A stretch of DNA of 64,000 nucleotides from Vreelandella halophila. Lineage in GTDB: Bacteria; Pseudomonadota; Gammaproteobacteria; Pseudomonadales; Oleiphilaceae. The notes beneath the pieces were generated by a model. It did not search any database. It saw only the letters and a list, made by a program, of their open reading frames with translations, and was not told the DNA's origin. Below, in pieces: positions 9,239-17,506 of this stretch. The first letter of the stretch is position 1; the number at the start of each line of letters is the position of its first letter. Both the position numbers and the translations under genes were made by a program. Location: contig NZ_WMEX01000001.1 in NCBI RefSeq assembly GCF_009856365.1, forward strand, positions 496,001 to 560,000, written 5' to 3'.

Positions 9239-9496
9239 ATGCCACGTAAACAGAATGCCGGAGACCATCTGCGTCGCCGGCTGGATCGCTGGGGAGTTTG
9301 GCAGAGCGAACAGCTGGACTCGCTCACCGGTCTGGTAACCCGCCGTCTGGACGCGCTCAATCGTGTCCTCGCAAAGCGGGCTGTGCCCAGATCCCGCCGG
9401 GAGCACGTGGAAGCGCTGATGAATGAACGTCGGCAACGTGGCCCCTCGCTGGAAGTGATCGAGGGCGGTGACGGCCGTGATTCCGGGGATTCCTGA
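9239..9496 (+). CDS. Small basic protein paired with the coiled-coil membrane protein
   Basis: This is an 85-residue, Arg-rich protein with a helical middle (LDSLTGLVTRRLDALNRVLA) and a Gly/Asp-rich tail. AGGAGG at 9224-9229 sits about 9 nt before the ATG at 9239, which fixes this start; a longer in-frame version from 9176 would overlap the upstream gene for 60 bp and lacks such a site. Tight spacing after the coiled-coil gene indicates one transcription unit and a probable partner. The family is not recognised. Confidence 0.65.
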   Translation: MPRKQNAGDHLRRRLDRWGVWQSEQLDSLTGLVTRRLDALNRVLAKRAVPRSRREHVEALMNERRQRGPSLEVIEGGDGRDSGDS

Positions 9497-9516
9497 AAAA
9501 AATCGCGGAAAGGGGT

Positions 9517-9544
9517 TTGACAGCTCCAGTGAAATGCTTAAAAT
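9517..9544 (+). promoter_or_regulatory. Sigma-70 promoter of the tRNA-Asp/tRNA-Val unit
   Basis: A perfect -35 box TTGACA (9517-9522), a 16-nt spacer and TAAAAT (9539-9544) are followed by a GC-rich discriminator (GCGC), as expected for a stringently controlled stable-RNA promoter. tRNA-Asp begins 42 nt downstream of the -10 box. Confidence 0.8.
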
Positions 9545-9585
9545 GCGCATCTCGTTCGGCAGGGAAAGCCCTGCAGAGCGGTTTC

Positions 9586-9662
9586 GGAGCGGTAGTTCAG
9601 ATGGTTAGAATGCCGGCCTGTCACGCCGGAGGTCGCGGGTTCGAGTCCCGTCCGCTCCGCCA
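9586..9662 (+). tRNA. tRNA-Asp (GTC), CCA encoded
   Basis: This is a complete 77-nt cloverleaf. The acceptor stem GGAGCGG pairs with CCGCTCC, followed by discriminator G and an encoded CCA. The anticodon stem CCGGC/GCCGG encloses loop CTGTCAC with anticodon GTC at 9620-9622. The T arm carries GTTCGAGTC. It is first in a two-tRNA transcript. Confidence 0.98.
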
Positions 9663-9668
9663 TCTTTT

Positions 9669-9745
9669 GGGTGGTTAGCTCAGTTAGGGAGAGCATCGGC
9701 CTTACAAGCCGAGGGTCGCTGGTTCGATCCCAGCACCACCCACCA
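9669..9745 (+). tRNA. tRNA-Val (TAC), CCA encoded
   Basis: This is a complete 77-nt cloverleaf. The acceptor GGGTGGT pairs with ACCACCC, followed by discriminator A and an encoded CCA. The anticodon stem TCGGC/GCCGA encloses loop CTTACAA with anticodon TAC at 9703-9705. The T loop reads GGTTCGATCCC. It follows tRNA-Asp after 6 nt, so the two are cotranscribed. A T-rich stretch after 9746 may serve as terminator. Confidence 0.98.
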
Positions 9746-9840
9746 TTTCTTTCCCCTCTATTTTCTTTTTTTCCCGTTCATACTTCGCCTGAAGCGCCTT
9801 ACGATTGCGCCTGAGTTCTATGGGGCACCAGTGTGCCTGT

Positions 9841-9895
9841 GTAGGAGCGAGCCCCGCTCGCGATAGGTCTGATCGCTTGCGAGGCAGGCTCCTAC
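9841..9895. repeat. REP-like palindromic element 1
   Basis: The outer arms GTAGGAGC (9841-9848) and GCTCCTAC (9888-9895) enclose the hairpin GCGAGC-CCC-GCTCGC and a second small hairpin, TCGC-TT-GCGA. Two related elements occur at 12978-13040 and 41533-41592. The form matches intergenic REP/REPIN sequences of gammaproteobacteria, which are mobilised by REP-associated tyrosine transposases. No such transposase lies in this window. This copy separates the tRNAs from the 3' end of the FabG-type gene. Confidence 0.85.
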
Positions 9896-9917
9896 GGTAT
9901 GGGGTAGGTGATCTGGC

Positions 9918-11345
9918 TTATTTGCCGACCAGGCTTTGCCCGCACACACGCACCACGTTGCCGTTGATGCCGCGCGAGAGCGGATTGCAGTACCAGGCGA
10001 TGGTTTCCGCCACATCCACCGGCAGGCCGCCCTGGGAAAGGCTGTTCATGCGCCGGCCGGCCTCGCGGATGGTCACCGGCATGGCGGCGGTCATCTGGGT
10101 TTCAATGAAGCCGGGCGCCACCGCGTTGATGGTGATGCCGTTCTTCAGCTGCCGCGCCATGCTCTCCACATAGCCGATGACCCCGGATTTGGAGGCGGCA
10201 TAGTTGGTCTGGCCGAAGTTGCCCGCGAACCCGGCAATGGAGGAGACGCAGACAATGCGGCCGTTCTCGCGCACCAGGTCCCGCTCCATCAGTTCCTCGT
10301 CAATCCGTTCCTCCGCCGTAAGGTTCACGGCGATGGCCATATCCCAGAAGTGCTCCGGCATGCGGGCAAGGGTTTTGTCGCGGGTGACGCCGGCGTTGTG
10401 AACGACAATATCGATGCCGCCGAACTCGTCCTCCAGGTGATCCGCGATCAGGCGCGGGCCATTGTCCTCGGTGATGTCCGCCGCCAGCGGTGAACCGCCG
10501 ATGTCCTCGGCCACACGATTGAGGTCCTCCATGGTGGCGGGAATGTCCAGGCAGACCACGCGCGCGCCGTCCCGGGCCAGGGTGCGGGCAATCGCCTCGC
10601 CGATGCCGCGGCTGGCTCCAGTGACCAGTGCCACCTTGCCAGTCAGGGGGGCATTGGTATTTACGGCGGTGCGGCCCTTGGTGCCGCTGCCCTTGCCGAT
10701 GCGCACTGGTTGACCGTCCACGTAGGCGGACTTGGGCGAGAGGAAAAAGCGCACCGAGGACTCGATCTGGTTCTCGGCATTGGGGGCCACCCATAGCAGC
10801 TGGGCAGTGGCCCCTTTCTTGCCGATCTCCTTGGCCACCGATCGCACAAAGCCCTCCAGCGCCTTGTGTGCCGCCGCGCGCGCCGGGTTCTTGCAGGAGG
10901 CCGGATCCGTGCCCACGATCAGCACCCTCCCGCACCTGGCGATCTGGCGGATGGTGGGGTGGAAGAAGTCATACAGGCAACGCAGTTCGCTGGTGTCGCG
11001 GATGCCGGTGGCGTCGAAGACCAGTGCCTTGAACTTGTGTTCGGCGATGGCCTCGTCCTCCATGGTCAGCGTCTTGGCAACGCCGCTTTCCACCAGTGCC
11101 GAGGATTCACCCAGCGTGGCGGGCCCTTCGGGAGAATAGAGTGTGGCCGGACTGCCGCGCAGGGTTTCACCCAGTGCGGAAAGAGCCCGCGGCCTGGGGC
11201 CGGCGCCCACCAGCACCTTGCCCTCGATGAACGACTGGTCCTGGCGCTTCCAGCGTTCCAGCTCAATGGGGGCGGGAAGGCCGAGCGAGGATGCGGCCTG
11301 TTTCCCGACAGATGTATTCACGAATTTGAGGTAGAGATCGGACAT
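9918..11345 (-). CDS. High-molecular-weight 3-oxoacyl-ACP/CoA reductase (FabG4-like SDR)
   Basis: This 475-residue protein has an N-terminal Rossmann-like domain of about 210 residues ahead of a classical SDR domain. The NAD(P)-binding motif TGASRGIGE is at 243-250. The catalytic residues S369, Y382 and K386 lie in VSSIAGFAGNFGQTNYAASK, and NAG is at 317-319. This two-domain form matches the long FabG4 class rather than the 245-residue FabG. It probably reduces 3-oxoacyl thioesters. The divergent thiolase next door suggests joint work on 3-ketoacyl-CoA. The gene starts with MSDLYLKFVN and shares a 284-bp control region with the thiolase. Confidence 0.9.
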   Translation of the reverse strand: MSDLYLKFVNTSVGKQAASSLGLPAPIELERWKRQDQSFIEGKVLVGAGPRPRALSALGETLRGSPATLYSPEGPATLGESSALVESGVAKTLTMEDEAIAEHKFKALVFDATGIRDTSELRCLYDFFHPTIRQIARCGRVLIVGTDPASCKNPARAAAHKALEGFVRSVAKEIGKKGATAQLLWVAPNAENQIESSVRFFLSPKSAYVDGQPVRIGKGSGTKGRTAVNTNAPLTGKVALVTGASRGIGEAIARTLARDGARVVCLDIPATMEDLNRVAEDIGGSPLAADITEDNGPRLIADHLEDEFGGIDIVVHNAGVTRDKTLARMPEHFWDMAIAVNLTAEERIDEELMERDLVRENGRIVCVSSIAGFAGNFGQTNYAASKSGVIGYVESMARQLKNGITINAVAPGFIETQMTAAMPVTIREAGRRMNSLSQGGLPVDVAETIAWYCNPLSRGINGNVVRVCGQSLVGK

Positions 11346-11395
11346 AGCAGTATCCCCTGGTCAGTCGGAATGGAACATTTTCAGATTCATAACGG

Positions 11396-11421
11396 AGATA
11401 TGTTACATTCTGTGAACATCT
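11396..11421. promoter_or_regulatory. Imperfect inverted repeat between the FabG4-like and thiolase genes
   Basis: AGATATGTT and AACATCT flank ACATTCTGTG, giving arms that match apart from one extra A. The site lies 51 bp upstream of the FabG4-like start. It resembles a TetR-type operator for a fatty-acid regulator, but the regulator is unknown. The rest of the 284-bp intergenic region shows only another weak repeat (GTGCAT at 11562-11567 and ATGCAC at 11582-11587). Confidence 0.4.
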
Positions 11422-11629
11422 GAATGGTAACGGATCCCCTGGAAAAGGGTCACAGCACGGAGCTTCCCGGCCGTTTTCAAGTGGCTGTATTGGGCGCTTT
11501 CACCCCGTTGAATGCAATGAACCGGCTGTCACCCGGTAGCGTCACCTCAGCCAATGAGGCTGTGCATGCAATCCGCACAGTATGCACCCGATTCTCTCCG
11601 CGTCTCGAAAGCAACAGGGATATAATGCA

Positions 11630-12967
11630 ATGGCACAAGCAAAATCGACTTCCAGTAAGAGCAGGCAGAGCAAGGGGAATGGGGCCGCTGCTACGCTGCC
11701 GCGCCCGGTCGCCATTCTCGGCGGCAACCGTATTCCATTTGCCCGTTCCAATACCGCCTACAGTAAGCTTTCCAATCAGGACATGTTGACGGCCGCCATC
11801 CGTGGGCTGGTGGACCGCTACGGCCTGGAAGGGGAGCGCCTGGGTGAGGTGGTCGCCGGTGCTGTCATCAAGCACTCCCGTGACTTCAACCTGACTCGCG
11901 AGACCGTTCTGGGCTCCGGGCTGGCTCCCGAAACCCCGGCCTATGATATCCAGCAGGCCTGTGGGACGGGCCTGGAAGCGGCCATCCTGGTTGCCAACAA
12001 GATTGCTCTGGGCCAGGTGGATGTGGGTATCGCGGGGGGCACGGACACTACCTCGGATGCCCCCATCGGTGTGAGTGAGGGCCTGCGTGAACTGCTGCTG
12101 GACCTCAACCGCGCGAAAACCAATACGGAACGACTGAAGATTGCCGCCCGTTTCCGCCCGAAGCACCTGGTGCCGCTGATCCCGGAAAACAGCGAGCCGC
12201 GTACGGGCATGTCCATGGGGGCGCACCAGCAGGTGACCGCGCATGAGTGGGGCATTCCCCGTGAAGAGCAGGACCAGCTGGCGCTTGAGAGCCACCAGAA
12301 ACTGGCTGCGGCCTATGAGGAAGGTTTCTTCAGTGACCTGATCACGCCGCTGGCCGGGCTTGAGAGGGACAACATCCTGCGTCCGGACTCCTCACTCGAA
12401 AAACTCTCCCAGCTCAAGCCGGTGTTTGATAAGGAAAAGGGCACCATGACGGCGGCCAACAGCACAGCGCTGACCGATGGCGCGTCCTCCGTGCTGCTGG
12501 GTAGCGAGGAATGGGCGCAGCAGCGTGGCCTGAAGGTGCGTGCCTATCTGACCCACGTTGAAACAGGCGCCGTGGATTTTGTCGGCAAGAAGGAGGGGTT
12601 GCTGATGGCGCCGGCATACGCCGTGCCGCGGCTGCTGGACAAGGCGGGCCTCACACTGCAGGACTTTGATTTCTACGAGATCCACGAGGCGTTCGCCTCA
12701 CAGGTACTGTGCACCCTCAGGGCCTGGGAGGATCAGACCTTCTGCAAGGAGAAGCTCGGCCGCGCCAAGCCGCTGGGCAGCATTGACCGCAGCAAGCTCA
12801 ACGTTAAGGGCAGCAGTCTCGCGGCGGGCCATCCCTTTGCCGCTACTGGTGCCCGCATTCTGGCCACCGCAGCCAAGCTGCTGGAGCAGAAAGGCAGCGG
12901 ACGCGCCCTGATCTCCATCTGCGCCGCCGGCGGCCAGGGTGTGACCGCTATCGTGGAGCGTAACTGA
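11630..12967 (+). CDS. Acetyl-CoA C-acyltransferase (thiolase, FadI-like)
   Basis: This 445-residue thiolase condenses or cleaves 3-ketoacyl-CoA. The nucleophile C111 lies in QQACGTGLEAA. The general acid/base motifs EIHEAFASQ, AAGHPFAATGAR and ICAAGGQG near the C-terminus are intact. The start at 11630 (MAQAKSTSS) is chosen over the in-frame ATG at 11582, which would add 16 atypical residues. A basic, Ser-rich N-terminal stretch precedes the core. The gene is divergent from the FabG4-like reductase. It may act in beta-oxidation or in the first step of polyester synthesis; sequence alone does not decide. Confidence 0.93.
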   Translation: MAQAKSTSSKSRQSKGNGAAATLPRPVAILGGNRIPFARSNTAYSKLSNQDMLTAAIRGLVDRYGLEGERLGEVVAGAVIKHSRDFNLTRETVLGSGLAPETPAYDIQQACGTGLEAAILVANKIALGQVDVGIAGGTDTTSDAPIGVSEGLRELLLDLNRAKTNTERLKIAARFRPKHLVPLIPENSEPRTGMSMGAHQQVTAHEWGIPREEQDQLALESHQKLAAAYEEGFFSDLITPLAGLERDNILRPDSSLEKLSQLKPVFDKEKGTMTAANSTALTDGASSVLLGSEEWAQQRGLKVRAYLTHVETGAVDFVGKKEGLLMAPAYAVPRLLDKAGLTLQDFDFYEIHEAFASQVLCTLRAWEDQTFCKEKLGRAKPLGSIDRSKLNVKGSSLAAGHPFAATGARILATAAKLLEQKGSGRALISICAAGGQGVTAIVERN

Positions 12968-12977
12968 GGCCAGTACT

Positions 12978-13040
12978 CCTGTAGAAGCGAGCCTGCTCGC
13001 GATTGTTTCTGATCGCTTGCGAGGCAAGCGCTCCTACAGG
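12978..13040. repeat. REP-like palindromic element 2, overlapping the amidase stop codon
   Basis: CCTGTAG(A)AGC at the left and GCTCCTACAGG at the right pair across the element. Inside are GCGAGC-CT-GCTCGC and GATCGCTTGCGAGGC, shared with element 1. The right arm supplies the TAG stop codon of the leftward amidase gene at 13034-13036. Confidence 0.85.
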
Positions 13041-14503
13041 GGGCGGAACCCGCTCAGCCCCTGTTCTTCCATCAGGCGTGCAAACTCGATGGTCGCCCGG
13101 TCCTGGCCGGGCGCGCCTATAATCTGGATGTTGAACGGAAGACCGTTCTCATCCACGCCAACCGGGGCCGACGTTGCTGGCAGCCCCAGTGTGGTGGCCA
13201 GCGCAATCCAGTGCATCTGGTCGGTATAGGGCCGCTCCCTGCCATCCACCAGGATCTTCCGGCGGAACATGGGCTGGCTGCGGTTGTGGGGAATGGCCGT
13301 GGTGGGCGTCACCGGCGTCAGCAGTATGTCGGCGGTGCCGAAGAGATCCTCTACAAGGGCCGCCCGGGCCTTTTCCCGCTGTTCTGAATGCTGAAGCCAG
13401 TTGAGGACCGGCTGATTCACGCCGAGGATGTACTGCTCCAGCCCAGGGGGCATCCGCATCCAGCGCCCGAAGAGCCGGAGCATATAGCCCATCAGCCTGA
13501 GCTGGCGGCGCTGTTTCGGCCGGAAGCCGGTGCCCAGGAGGCTGCCCAGCAGGTTGTGATAGAGGGGCATCAGCTGGCGATGATCCAGCCACCCATGCTC
13601 AGCCCGCGACACGCTGGTGCCGGCATCCGCCAGCCGTGTTGCCAGATCCTCGTAATGGCGTGTGAGGGCATCCGCGACGGGCGAGGCCGGGTCATGGAAG
13701 CAGGTGGCGACCCTGACCTGATCCAGGCGGCTGAAACCGGGCGCCGGCAGTGACAGCTGCCACTGTGGACCTTCGTGGGGCCTGGGGCCGGCGATGACCT
13801 CCAGCAGCAGGGCCAGGTCGTCCGCCGTGCGCGCCATGGGGCCGCCTTCGGCCAGGTCCGGCTGCGTCAGGGTGCCCGGAGGACCGGGGATGTGGCCGCG
13901 CAGGGAGACAATGTCGCGGCTGGGTTTGTGCCCGAATACGCCGTTGAAGTGGGCCGGTGTTCGGATGGAGCCGCCCACATCCGAGCCTACCTCCAGTGGT
14001 GTCATGCCCGCGGCAAGGGCGGCTGCGGCGCCGCCGGATGACCCGCCGGGGGTCCGTCCCAGATCCCTGGGGTTGTTGGTTACGCCGAACAGTCGGTTGT
14101 AGGTCTGGAGGTCCGAGGCGAAGAGCGGCACATTGGTCTTGCCGATGATGATGGCGCCGGCTTCCTCAAGCCGCTGGATGGCATCGGCATTCCGCTTGGG
14201 CCGGTGTGCCTGCAGGGAGGAGGAGCCAGCGGTGGTCGGCATGCCGGCCACCTCCCAGACGTCCTTCACCGTCATGGGCAGTCCGTGCAGAACGCCGCAG
14301 TGTTCGCCCTGTTCACGCTGCCGGTCGCGATCCCGGGCCTGATCCAGGGCCCGTTCACGGTCGAGGTGGATGACGGCATTGATGGGCGCGTTGCGTGCGT
14401 CAATGCGTGCCAGCAGTTCAGCCGTAACGGCTTCGCTGGTTATGCTGCCGGTACGGAGTGCACCGGCCAGGTCCCGTGCCGGTTGATCCAGCCATTCGCT
14501 CAT
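13034..14503 (-). CDS. Amidase (amidase signature family)
   Basis: This 489-residue amide hydrolase has the Ser-cisSer-Lys triad. The catalytic Lys K80 is in MTVKD. The Gly/Ser-rich GGSSGG (153-158) provides the cis-Ser, and the nucleophile S179 lies in GSDVGGSIRTPAHF. KTNVPLFA and GVFGHKPS are further family motifs. The natural substrate is unknown. The start codon overlaps the end of the upstream membrane protein gene by 4 bp, so the two form an operon. The stop codon lies within a REP-like element. Confidence 0.93.
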   Translation of the reverse strand: MSEWLDQPARDLAGALRTGSITSEAVTAELLARIDARNAPINAVIHLDRERALDQARDRDRQREQGEHCGVLHGLPMTVKDVWEVAGMPTTAGSSSLQAHRPKRNADAIQRLEEAGAIIIGKTNVPLFASDLQTYNRLFGVTNNPRDLGRTPGGSSGGAAAALAAGMTPLEVGSDVGGSIRTPAHFNGVFGHKPSRDIVSLRGHIPGPPGTLTQPDLAEGGPMARTADDLALLLEVIAGPRPHEGPQWQLSLPAPGFSRLDQVRVATCFHDPASPVADALTRHYEDLATRLADAGTSVSRAEHGWLDHRQLMPLYHNLLGSLLGTGFRPKQRRQLRLMGYMLRLFGRWMRMPPGLEQYILGVNQPVLNWLQHSEQREKARAALVEDLFGTADILLTPVTPTTAIPHNRSQPMFRRKILVDGRERPYTDQMHWIALATTLGLPATSAPVGVDENGLPFNIQIIGAPGQDRATIEFARLMEEQGLSGFRPL

Positions 14504-15561
14504 GTTGATGCCTTCTGCTCTTGTCGGGTCGCTCTGTCGGCTGCCTTCTGTTCATCCTTTTCCGCCAGCGTTTCCTGCCACCGCTTGACGGCCACCTGGT
14601 CCTTGACCAGTTCCAGTGTCTCGATCACGCCCTGTATGACAGCCGTATTGGCTTCGGAATTCTCGCGTTCGTGGGGTGTGAGCAGCACATCGACCAGATC
14701 CTCCACGAAGTCGTGATTGTCGGGGGAACTCAGGTCATTGAGGATCTGTTCAATCACCTCGGCGGTGATGTCGCCCACCGCGCGATCCAGGGTGCCCGAG
14801 GCCCAGCTGCCGAATACCGGCAGTTCACGGATGCGGCCCAGGTCCCGGTTGCGGTTCATGGCTGAAATCACCCGGGTATTGAGGTAAGCGCGCAGTTCCT
14901 GCTGTCTGGGCATATAGCCTTCCCGCGCGTAGCGGGTGATCCGTGCGGAGAGAAAGTCCACAAGCAGATCCCTTCGGGGCAGCAGGACTTCCTCCTGGAC
15001 GCGCCGGACCAGGGGCGAGCCCCGTTTCACTTCCTCCTGTGTGCCGCTGAGCACCTTGATAACCACGCGGTCGGAAAGTTCTTCCATGAACGCGTCGTAG
15101 TAGAAGCGCAGGAACTCGAAAAGGCGTGTGTTCGTGATGTCGATGACGCCGTATTTCTGCAGGCGATAGACAATGCTGAAAACGCGCAGAAAACGCAGGA
15201 TCCGGGCTCCGGAAGCCGGGATGCAGCCCAGCAGGTCGTACCAGTGGGCGATGGGGTAGAAGTACCAGCGCTGGTACTCCCGCCGGTAGACCGCATGCAC
15301 CCAGCGCACCGCGAACTCGCTCAGGAAAATCCCGATGAACATCAGGTCGTAGAACAGGAAATGCCGGTGTATGGGGTTGTAGAAAGCGGTGAAGGCTGGC
15401 ACCTGTTGAGTAAGGAGGTCTCTCAGAACATCCACCGCATAGAGGGAATCAAACAGAAGCCAGACAAGATTGATGACCAGCAGCACCAGCATCAGCATAT
15501 CCAGTGCGAACCAGAGTGTCTGGTGGCTGGTGCGGAGGTTGCGGAGATTGATGGTGAGCAC
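14500..15561 (-). CDS. Ion-channel-like protein with a voltage-sensor domain but no pore
   Basis: This 353-residue protein starts with four putative membrane helices that read like S1-S4 of voltage-gated channels. S1 is at about 16-38. S2 is at about 68-90, with IFLSEFAVRW. S3 is at about 106-116, with HWYDLLGCIP. S4 is at about 118-137, with Arg at 120, 123, 126 and 133. No S5, pore loop or S6 follows. Instead there is a soluble alpha-helical domain of about 210 residues, rich in charged residues, ending in a Lys/Glu/Gln tail. It is probably a voltage- or membrane-responsive protein coupled to the amidase gene by a 4-bp overlap. Function unknown. Confidence 0.75.
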   Translation of the reverse strand: MLTINLRNLRTSHQTLWFALDMLMLVLLVINLVWLLFDSLYAVDVLRDLLTQQVPAFTAFYNPIHRHFLFYDLMFIGIFLSEFAVRWVHAVYRREYQRWYFYPIAHWYDLLGCIPASGARILRFLRVFSIVYRLQKYGVIDITNTRLFEFLRFYYDAFMEELSDRVVIKVLSGTQEEVKRGSPLVRRVQEEVLLPRRDLLVDFLSARITRYAREGYMPRQQELRAYLNTRVISAMNRNRDLGRIRELPVFGSWASGTLDRAVGDITAEVIEQILNDLSSPDNHDFVEDLVDVLLTPHERENSEANTAVIQGVIETLELVKDQVAVKRWQETLAEKDEQKAADRATRQEQKAST

Positions 15562-15692
15562 ACTGCATCCTTATGACGTGCCTTGAGGGCTCTTTATAGC
15601 AAAGGTGAGCCTGTCACGCACTGGCCCGGCGACCTGGCGGCAGCGTGACCCCATTGGTGCTACGCTGGAAGGACGGAAAGAGGAGGTGAGCC

Positions 15693-15959
15693 ATGGACCT
15701 GAAAAAAGCACTGGTTGACCCTGCAGCCGTGTTCACTACGCCGGATGAGGTTGTAACCGCCGGGGAGCTGAGCACTGATGACCGCATCCGGATTCTGCGC
15801 CGCTGGGAGTACGACGCGCGTGAGCTGACGGTGGCGGATGACGAGAACATGCCGGGCGACAGCACCCCGCTTCTGGATCAGGTGCTGGCCGCGCTTAACA
15901 GACTGGGCTATTCGCCTGATCCGGATCAGGAGCCGCCCACCAAACAGGGTGGTGTCTGA
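15693..15959 (+). CDS. Small conserved hypothetical protein
   Basis: This 88-residue acidic soluble protein has the core DRIRILRRWEYDARELTVADDENM. From memory, similar short proteins occur in halophilic gammaproteobacteria, but no function is known to me. A strong ribosome site (GAGGAGGTGAG) lies just before the ATG. It stands alone, divergent from the ion-channel-like gene and upstream of the WS/DGAT. Confidence 0.75.
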   Translation: MDLKKALVDPAAVFTTPDEVVTAGELSTDDRIRILRRWEYDARELTVADDENMPGDSTPLLDQVLAALNRLGYSPDPDQEPPTKQGGV

Positions 15960-16079
15960 CTGTCGGGGTGTTAAATCGGACCAAAGTCCTACAGGGGCCT
16001 TCTGTAACAGAATGTTTCAGGTAGAATGCCCGTTCGCTGATGCAACCATCCCGGTGTTAATGCAAGGAGAAGGCTCCCG

Positions 16080-17483
16080 ATGAAGCGAATGAGTGTGCTG
16101 GACTCGTCCTGGCTCAAGGTCGAGTCCGAAGACACGCCCATGCATGTGGGCACGATGCAGATCTTCTCGTTGCCGGAGGGAGCGCCTGAGACCTTCCTGC
16201 GGGACATGGTTGAGCGCATGAAGAATGCGGGTGAGATCCAGGCGCCCTGGAAGTATAAGCTGTTCAGTGGCAGCCGCCTGGGGCGCAGTCTGGTGCCGGC
16301 CTGGGTTGAGGACCAGGATCTGGACCTGGACTACCATGTGCGCCATTCGGCCCTGCCGAAGCCCGGCAGTGAGCGTGAACTGGGGGTTCTGGTCTCGCGT
16401 CTGCATTCGCACCCGCTGGATTTCGATCGCCCGCTCTGGGAGTGCCACATCATCGAAGGGCTTGAGGGCAACCGGTTTGCGCTCTACACCAAGATGCACC
16501 ACTCCATGATCGATGGCATCAGTGGTGTACGCCTGATGCAGAAGATCCTGACCACGGATCCCGCCCGTACCAACATGCCACCACCCTGGGCGGTTGAGCC
16601 CAGCCAGCGCCGCTCCCAGGCCGGGCAGGGGGTTACCTCGGTTCAGGGGGCGTTTGAGCAGGCGGTTGAGGCGCTGCGCATCCAGGCTGGCTCGACCCCG
16701 CAGCTGGCGGCGGCGGTGGGGCGCCTCGCCAGTGCCGCCTGGCGGCGCAAGGACAGCAAGCTGACCGCGCCTTTCGTGGGCCCGCAGTCGATCCTCAATA
16801 ATCGCATCACCGGTCAGCGTCGTTTTGCGACCCAGCTCTATGAGTTCGATCGTCTCAAGACCATCTGCCGCAGGACGGATGCGTCGCTGAACGATGTGGT
16901 ACTGCAGATCTGTGGCACCGCCCTGCGCCGCTTCCTGCTGGAGCAGGACGCCCTTCCGGAAGAGCCGTTGACGGCGGGGATCCCGGTCAATGTGAGGCCT
17001 GCCGATGACGAGGGCACCGGTACGGCGATCAGCTTCATGATCGCCAGCCTGGCGACCGATGAGCCGGATGCCATGGCGCGGCTGGAGCAGATCAAGGAGT
17101 CCACCCAGAAAGCCAAGGAGCATCTCCAGAGTCTGCCGCGGCAGGTTCTGAACCAGTACACCATGATGCTGATGTCGCCCTACATCCTGCAGCTGGTCTC
17201 CGGGTTGGGTGGGCGCATGCGGCCAGTGTTCAATGTCACCATCTCGAACGTCCCCGGGCCGAGTGAACCCCTGTACTACGAGGGCGCCCGCATGGAGGCG
17301 ATGTACCCGGTCTCCCTGGTGACCCATGGCGGCGCGCTCAACATCACCTGCCTGAGCTACGCGGGCTCGCTCAACTTCGGCTATACCGGTTGCCGGGATA
17401 CCCTGCCGAGCATGCAGCGCCTCGCGGTGTACACGGGTGAGGCGCTGGATGAACTTGAGGCGCGGGTGACTGCGCGCGACTGA
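16080..17483 (+). CDS. Wax ester synthase/acyl-CoA:diacylglycerol acyltransferase (WS/DGAT)
   Basis: This 467-residue acyltransferase esterifies fatty alcohols or diacylglycerol with acyl-CoA to make storage lipid. The active-site motif HHSMIDG is at residues 140-146. Other family blocks are present: MHVGTMQIFSLPEG, PLWECHIIEGL, NVTISNVPGP and NITCLSYAGSLNFG. The sequence closely resembles the Marinobacter wax synthases as I recall them. An AAGGAGAAGG-type ribosome site precedes the ATG. It supports the view that this organism stores neutral lipid. Confidence 0.96.
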   Translation: MKRMSVLDSSWLKVESEDTPMHVGTMQIFSLPEGAPETFLRDMVERMKNAGEIQAPWKYKLFSGSRLGRSLVPAWVEDQDLDLDYHVRHSALPKPGSERELGVLVSRLHSHPLDFDRPLWECHIIEGLEGNRFALYTKMHHSMIDGISGVRLMQKILTTDPARTNMPPPWAVEPSQRRSQAGQGVTSVQGAFEQAVEALRIQAGSTPQLAAAVGRLASAAWRRKDSKLTAPFVGPQSILNNRITGQRRFATQLYEFDRLKTICRRTDASLNDVVLQICGTALRRFLLEQDALPEEPLTAGIPVNVRPADDEGTGTAISFMIASLATDEPDAMARLEQIKESTQKAKEHLQSLPRQVLNQYTMMLMSPYILQLVSGLGGRMRPVFNVTISNVPGPSEPLYYEGARMEAMYPVSLVTHGGALNITCLSYAGSLNFGYTGCRDTLPSMQRLAVYTGEALDELEARVTARD

Positions 17484-17506
17484 GTCCGGAAGCTGGCCCC
17501 GTCCTT

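Noticed and set aside
15987-16006. TCCTACAGGGGCC upstream of WS/DGAT as another REP-like element
   Set aside because: Only about ten bases match the arm and no partner arm or inner hairpin is present; chance is likely.
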